Source: a virus. Taken from it: 64,000 nt of DNA. Made by a program: the position numbers and the translations under genes. Location: IMG/VR virus record IMGVR_UViG_3300033153_008530, positions 1 through 64,000 of that record, one strand, 5' to 3'. Under the pieces are notes generated by a model that was given only the letters and a program-made list of their open reading frames with translations, did not search any database and was not told where the DNA came from. Positions 59,801 to 64,000 of the stretch are shown here, one piece after another (the stretch's first letter is position 1; each line of letters starts with the position of its first letter).

Positions 59801-62089
59801 AGCTTTAGATACAGGTATATCAGTTGATATATCCTGATAAATAGAATCCATTCTTTCTAATGCTCTATCAAATGAATGTGTCATAAAAACTGCACGTTTT
59901 AGTGCTTTGTCATATGCAAGTTGACGTATACCTTCATCTTCCCATTCTTTAGAACCAAAATCAAATTTGTTTGCATTAAAAGGATTAGTAAATCTTTTTG
60001 AAACATATTCATATCTTGCTTCTATTCTTTTTGATCTTTCAATAGTCTTATCAATTTTAGCATGAAAATCTTTTTTAGAAACAGCAAGTTTGTCTAATGA
60101 GTAACCATAAGCTTCTTTTAATTCTTCATTGCTCATGTTTTTCATTCCTTCTAACCTTTCTCTATAGAAATTCATTTTTCCAGTTTGAATTGCCGTTACA
60201 ACATGATTATAAATACTTTCATCTTTTAAATCTTGCCATGCTTTTCTATCACCATTACGTTCTGCTTCATTCATAGCTGATGCAAGCTTTCTGTTAAGAG
60301 ACATATTTTCCATATCAGGTGCAAAATATTTAAATGGATCAGCATACATCTGATTAAGTTGTTCTGCTACTTTGTCTCTATCTTCTTTACGTTTAGCATT
60401 TTTAGCTTTATATCCTTCTTTATCAGACATATATTCTAATGCTTTTGCGCTATATGTAGGTATTTTAATTATTGGTTGTACAAGACCTCCCATTAAGAAA
60501 CCAGACATAAAAATTTCAAAACCTTGTTGAGAATACTGTTTAGATATATTATTTGCAATATTTGTATAAATACCACCTCTTGCTGGATCATTCTTATATA
60601 GTTCAGTATAGTAATCAGTTGCAGTACCTCCAATTATTTCCTGCATAGTCTCTTGAATTCCTTCAGCAAAGTTTGCTTTAAAATATGATAAACCTATTCT
60701 ACCATATGTTCCAGGCATATATACACTTTTTGCAAGATTTTTAAAATTCTTTTCCTGAAATGAAAAGACATCATCAAGACCTTTTTTTGCTGCTTTTCTA
60801 TTATATACTAACCTTGCACCTAATGCATGTTCAAGCGCTCCTCCTCCTGCTTTAGTGTAAGGTCTAAAACCTCTGAACATATTGTCAAACACTATTCTAT
60901 TAGAAAATAAAATAACTGGTAAATTCCACCCAACTGTAGCAAATCCTGCTTTTTGACCTGTCTCTGCTATTTCTCTTGCTTCCTCAGAAGTTGGATTTTT
61001 TCCATTTTCTTGATAAAAATCATTAAATAACTTTGCAGATACTTCATTAGCTACTAATCCACCTTCAAGTTTAGATTCTGCTAATGCAAAATTAATTTCA
61101 CGTACATCTCTATAAAAAGATCCAAAAAAACTATGTGCTTTTGTAAACTCAGTTATGTTATCTGCGTTTCTAAACCCTTTAACATAATCAAATGTTCTTT
61201 CAAAAGGATTAATAAATCTACCCGCACCTCTGCCTAAGTTTTTCCAAAACTGTCTTGCTGTGCTAACATCATTTAATCCTTTAAATGCTTTTGTTGTTGA
61301 CTTTACTGCATTTCCAAATTTATTTACAGGTAATCCTTTTGCAATTCTACCCATACCACTTGCAAAACGTGAGGCACCTAATCCAAATGTAGAACCTCCT
61401 GTAAGAGCGCCTACACCTAAAAGAGCTGCTTCTTCCATGGCCATTTCTGCAAGAATACCAAATGTATGTGCACTATTTAGAATCAGATTGTTTGTGAATG
61501 CACCAACTCCTCCTCTTGAACTATACCCAACTGCCATTGCTTTAGCTTGTTCCTCAGCTGTTTCAAGATCTGGAGACATTGGTCTACCTGTGAACATATC
61601 ACCCCAACTTCTAAAACCACTTTTAATACCACTCCACATTAAATTAAAAAACTGATCATTACCTCTTTGCCAATCTTCATATGGAGTACTATTTTGATTA
61701 TAGTAAGAGTCATTATTTCTCCATGGATTAAAATCTAATTTTTCAAAAGCTGGATGTGTATAATATCTAGCAAAGTTAGCTCCAGTATAACTTGCATCAT
61801 AATATGTATTAGCTCCCATTTTATAGGGGTTAGCAGCATGTGAAGGTGCAGTTTGGAATGAATTCAACATATATGCATTCATATCATCTGGTGAAGGAAG
61901 TTCAGGGGGTTGTGAAAGATTACCTGCATATCTGTTTGACATGGCGTATCTTGAAGGCGCATTTGTACCATACTGGTCTGGTGTAAGAATACCTTGTTGC
62001 TGTAATATATCGTCTACTGCAAGAGAGATCTGATTAGGTCTGTCCCCTAACATCTTATCTAAAGGATCTATGTTATTATTATCTGACAT
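56825..62089 (-). CDS. Giant virion-associated protein (1754 residues) with zinc peptidase motif
   Basis: N-terminal 150 residues are Asn/Pro/Tyr-rich. Residues about 150-400 contain glycine/alanine-rich hydrophobic helices (MAMEEAALLGVGALTGGS, and SNRIVF with a GFMSGFLMGGLVQPI-like region later) that could insert into membranes, as in ejection proteins. The centre is coiled-coil. A metallopeptidase motif HEIIH lies at 1151-1155 with EEFVAEAM (Glu1201-1206). The C-terminal third is charged and acidic. Likely packaged and delivered with DNA. It lies 14 bp upstream (in transcription) of the RNA polymerase gene. Confidence 0.65.
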   Translation of the reverse strand: MSDNNNIDPLDKMLGDRPNQISLAVDDILQQQGILTPDQYGTNAPSRYAMSNRYAGNLSQPPELPSPDDMNAYMLNSFQTAPSHAANPYKMGANTYYDASYTGANFARYYTHPAFEKLDFNPWRNNDSYYNQNSTPYEDWQRGNDQFFNLMWSGIKSGFRSWGDMFTGRPMSPDLETAEEQAKAMAVGYSSRGGVGAFTNNLILNSAHTFGILAEMAMEEAALLGVGALTGGSTFGLGASRFASGMGRIAKGLPVNKFGNAVKSTTKAFKGLNDVSTARQFWKNLGRGAGRFINPFERTFDYVKGFRNADNITEFTKAHSFFGSFYRDVREINFALAESKLEGGLVANEVSAKLFNDFYQENGKNPTSEEAREIAETGQKAGFATVGWNLPVILFSNRIVFDNMFRGFRPYTKAGGGALEHALGARLVYNRKAAKKGLDDVFSFQEKNFKNLAKSVYMPGTYGRIGLSYFKANFAEGIQETMQEIIGGTATDYYTELYKNDPARGGIYTNIANNISKQYSQQGFEIFMSGFLMGGLVQPIIKIPTYSAKALEYMSDKEGYKAKNAKRKEDRDKVAEQLNQMYADPFKYFAPDMENMSLNRKLASAMNEAERNGDRKAWQDLKDESIYNHVVTAIQTGKMNFYRERLEGMKNMSNEELKEAYGYSLDKLAVSKKDFHAKIDKTIERSKRIEARYEYVSKRFTNPFNANKFDFGSKEWEDEGIRQLAYDKALKRAVFMTHSFDRALERMDSIYQDISTDIPVSKAKAHDFNLLFDSKDESTELALGSIYKEIELLKKEVEQFSEGDQTFKAVKKSKQLKLDALKELKDSIEEYKNNLEEESITNAKVEAGQLEFDFDQVKKQMTSKEKLFDKYKNYLEVIAKINSGHVFNEDIEASFEKLADYYKLENESINLTNSVNILLDPSGAPMINSARREASIMKETYKRKKEDIAHLLNLYEDISDDNGLFQSLYEAGYFFDPDDAQAFKTDKILPATFYRVTDLEEITQDTHPEDWVKILEIVNKWSEVTGKPIPEARADTRYDPRGRSKYKNDKRTYKDYAEQFGFDPDSAESTVLQRVVLQSIIDSGSLSTPREKKLAAALLMKTNATDTIKFVNNLSTPGVYDTESGDVYIDVRYSSIDYTAGQNAIEHTILHEIIHRLTVKGLRTDTEYRTAIEEIWKKTVDYYLANTGKIGIVPYGLKDIEEFVAEAMTNDNFQKLLKEIKWDDAKTSAWQEFLKAVTRFLNKALGIKTGNTVLDQTIALTTEYIDQTNTGKQDPKDNDGPDLGFTPDTKIEDLPAPLIEQLKKGLETHNKRKEAIDEKPIGLKEYIENTNSAAVIIAKYNQSLKTDKKKVKKKSKKLSKKDDIARRAKDAIDNISEDIEDLDDERSRKVFTTIYEKSNGEKVQLEASSKKALIKKISDRRNNELIALKEGMPSAKELEGLTDIEKEKLGIRISSDILTPEEIENIQEKEGRKVLVVNATRATQIGLKTKNQIGHIVIGDKVYTLVHHGRIPVGDIVVDDLIVDTEDTTIKTWLKKGELHAYDIVEVEKEIKEADPEDIDINMQIHRVLSSQYKNIKTFKDLEKWSKAAEKLLTLNSKLRSSIIIDGRSLNSDLITDMYNIKKELIKFSFDDVKAKMLLSPINPGKDISGPVMVVKVSKNQIIAQDQKGNELVIKRETFDKQIRGVVEGTKFVKPEITEVITGEDAESINETKDAALDIGDDSDKVKEIIKLSDDKTDDEDISALEDEPPCSPT

Positions 62090-62094
62090 TTAAC

Positions 62095-64000
62095 TTAAAA
62101 TTGTGACTGACTATCTAATATTTCATTAACTCTCTTTTCCACGTCAAGTGGTTGCCATGGTTTATACACTGCTTGATCTAAACTATTACCCATACCACCG
62201 TCTTGTGTAAACCATGCAGGCACCTGAGCTTTACCATTTTTAATTTCTCGTGCAAGAATACTCATCTGTCTATTATAGGCATCCTGCATAGCGAACTTAT
62301 TAACATAGAAATCTCTAGTTTTATCTGCATCAACAAAATTAATGGGACCTAAAAACTGTGTTTCTTCTTTTAATATTTTATGTACTAATTGGTTGTTACC
62401 CTCTGCATCAACTTGAACTTCATAACCTTTTAATTGATATGTTGAAAATAGTCCACCTTCTTTTGCAAATATCTTTACTCTTCCTGCAGTTTTATCATAA
62501 GTATCAATTACATATCCTTCATCACCATTTTCTCTTATAAGTAAATCTGTTTTAGTAAATGCAGAACTTGTTTTCATAACATGATCTGTTTTATCTGCTT
62601 TTTGATATATTGTAAAACCTTCTCCACTAGCTAGAAGATTTAAAAACTCAGCATCATTTGAATCTTTAATTTTACCTTTAAACCAATCTTTATGTTTTGC
62701 TTGCCATTCCAAATTTGGTTGAATATGAGCAACAGTCCAGTCTGCGTCATTCCCAGCTATATTTTGATATGAAAAGTTTGCCCATGCTCTATTTGTCTGT
62801 TTAAGTAATTCTTTAGTAGGATTAAATCTCTGTGCATCTCTATCTCCAAAAAATTGCATTGCTATAGTCTGAGCTAAATCTGAATGTTGAGGAATTTTTC
62901 CTACAGCTGGTCCACCAACTGATACATGATAATTTGATTGATCTCCTTGTAGTTGAAGAAAATTTCTTTGTATATCATCTAGATTTACATTAGCAATTGA
63001 CGTTTTATCAGCAGGATCTGAATACATATTTGCTGCCATTGTAGTTTCTGCAGTTGCTCCTTTACCCCAGCCTCCATAACCTGTAGCATTTTTCTGATAT
63101 GAATCTCCATATGCGTTTACTAAGTCATCATATAAGTCATTTATATTATTTGTACGAGTAGCAGGATAACGATTTTTAAATTGAACTGATCCAAAATAGT
63201 CACTACCAAATGTTAGTCCTTTTAAAACAAGATTCCTAAAACTTTTTAAAGTTTGATAACCATCTCTAAGAGATAAGGTTGGTTTAGAATTATAATTATA
63301 TGCTACTACTTTGGATAAAGATTGTTCTTTACCATTAATAATGACTTTTTTATTTGGATCAATTCTATCTAAATAAACATTATTATCACCATTTAAGTGT
63401 TCTTGATAAGTAGGCATTGCACTCTCCACTAACTCCCTAAACTCTTCTCTTGTTGGAAATTTAAAATAGTCACCATCTAAATAATTACCCGCCCAGTCCT
63501 GACGTCTTGCAAACATATCAAGGAGCATTGGTGCCCAGTCCATGCCTTCACCTAGAGATATAGGTAAAGCATCCAAGGCAGCTCTATTATTTTTATTAGA
63601 TAATTTACCAATTGCTGTTAAGGTCTCTTGCTTTGTTTTATTATCTTCAATTGCTGTTGCATTCTTAAGGAAAAAATTTGGTATTGATGCGTTTTTATCA
63701 TTAGCATACCAGCTTGTTGCAATATCATAACCTTTCCATTTTCCTCCTCTTAATGATATTATTTCATGATACAAAGATTGTTGTTGTGCAGCATCTAAAG
63801 TTCCAAGATATTTGTCTATTATTCCAGCATACTCTCCTCCTTTAGCTTTTTGAACTTTGTAAAGAACCTCCATAATTTTACTACTACTCTTTTTGTTATT
63901 CCATTGCCTATTTTCTATATTATCTAGAAAACTTGCTGCAAATGAGCCTGATATGTTTCCTTCTTCCTGATGATGCATTTTAGCATCAATAAACAATTCA
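62095..64000 (-). CDS. Large virion-type protein (5' end outside window)
   Basis: 634 residues visible, open to the right edge; an in-frame codon precedes the first possible TTG or ATG, so the true start lies beyond 64000. Soluble, with aromatic and polar composition (SWYANDKNASIPNFFL, GMDWAPMLLDMFARRQDWAGNYL). No catalytic motif recognised. It is the first visible gene of the giant-protein operon and ends 5 bp before the 1754-residue gene. Probably a structural or cargo protein of the virion. Confidence 0.6.
   Translation of the reverse strand, partial: ELFIDAKMHHQEEGNISGSFAASFLDNIENRQWNNKKSSSKIMEVLYKVQKAKGGEYAGIIDKYLGTLDAAQQQSLYHEIISLRGGKWKGYDIATSWYANDKNASIPNFFLKNATAIEDNKTKQETLTAIGKLSNKNNRAALDALPISLGEGMDWAPMLLDMFARRQDWAGNYLDGDYFKFPTREEFRELVESAMPTYQEHLNGDNNVYLDRIDPNKKVIINGKEQSLSKVVAYNYNSKPTLSLRDGYQTLKSFRNLVLKGLTFGSDYFGSVQFKNRYPATRTNNINDLYDDLVNAYGDSYQKNATGYGGWGKGATAETTMAANMYSDPADKTSIANVNLDDIQRNFLQLQGDQSNYHVSVGGPAVGKIPQHSDLAQTIAMQFFGDRDAQRFNPTKELLKQTNRAWANFSYQNIAGNDADWTVAHIQPNLEWQAKHKDWFKGKIKDSNDAEFLNLLASGEGFTIYQKADKTDHVMKTSSAFTKTDLLIRENGDEGYVIDTYDKTAGRVKIFAKEGGLFSTYQLKGYEVQVDAEGNNQLVHKILKEETQFLGPINFVDADKTRDFYVNKFAMQDAYNRQMSILAREIKNGKAQVPAWFTQDGGMGNSLDQAVYKPWQPLDVEKRVNEILDSQSQF

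Noticed and set aside
36794-62089. Many plus-strand reading frames of 60-140 codons opposite the giant genes
   Set aside because: They follow the complement of real coding sequence, have hydrophobic or low-complexity products and no independent signals; treated as shadows.
1-64000. CRISPR array or insertion sequence
   Set aside because: No regularly spaced direct repeats, no transposase and no terminal inverted repeat pair were seen.

Overview
This window looks like part of a crAss-like bacteriophage genome (order Crassvirales), probably infecting a member of the Bacteroidota. The call rests on a combination seen in the sequence. There is a block of enormous genes on one strand (1754, 3584 and 3086 residues), one carrying an RNA polymerase catalytic motif (DFDID). 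There is a separate replication and recombination block on the other strand (SF2/SNF2-type helicase, uracil-DNA glycosylase, DnaB-like helicase, Sak4-like ATPase, primase, RuvC-like resolvase, RecE-like nuclease, family B DNA polymerase). Tail-fibre-like LamG proteins lie at the left end. The DNA is visibly AT-rich, leaders are A/T-rich without obvious Shine-Dalgarno sequences, and the standard genetic code fits. TAA, TGA and TAG all act as real stops. The host assignment is inference. Capsid, portal and terminase genes are not in the window, and no tRNA or CRISPR array was recognised.

Layout. (1) 1-3940, minus strand: LamG adhesin/fibre-like proteins and small virion-type proteins, read off the left edge. 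(2) 4000-7425, plus strand: a compact array of very small genes, most packaged as motif, gene, terminator. A motif close to CAACTCCTTATTA occurs eight times here, and in four consecutive hairpins the stop codon lies inside the terminator. Two of the units have no good ORF and may make non-coding RNAs. I read this as the early, host-takeover region. (3) 7426-8666: two small genes and about 520 bp of non-coding, inverted-repeat-rich DNA (possible origin or structured RNA). (4) 8667-20645, plus strand: conserved unknowns, HNH/zinc-ribbon proteins, helicase, MazG-like enzyme, a membrane-anchored cell-wall hydrolase, and a MoxR AAA+ ATPase paired with a VWA/metallopeptidase protein. (5) 20662-36690, plus strand: the main replication and recombination block, interrupted by minus-strand islands (a small acidic protein at 21049-21426 and a holin/spanin-like lysis cassette at 22237-23082). 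It ends in a bidirectional terminator. (6) 36794-64000, minus strand: four abutting genes totalling over 27 kb that encode giant, probably virion-packaged and injected proteins.

How the parts may work together (inference). The giant RNA polymerase would enter with the DNA and transcribe the motif-driven early units. Their products would prepare the host. The replication/recombination block then copies the genome using the phage polymerase, helicase, primase, single-strand-binding proteins and recombinases. The lysis cassette and hydrolase end the cycle. The other giant proteins carry zinc-peptidase (HExxH), nuclease and P-loop modules, in the style of polyvalent proteins that are delivered into the host.
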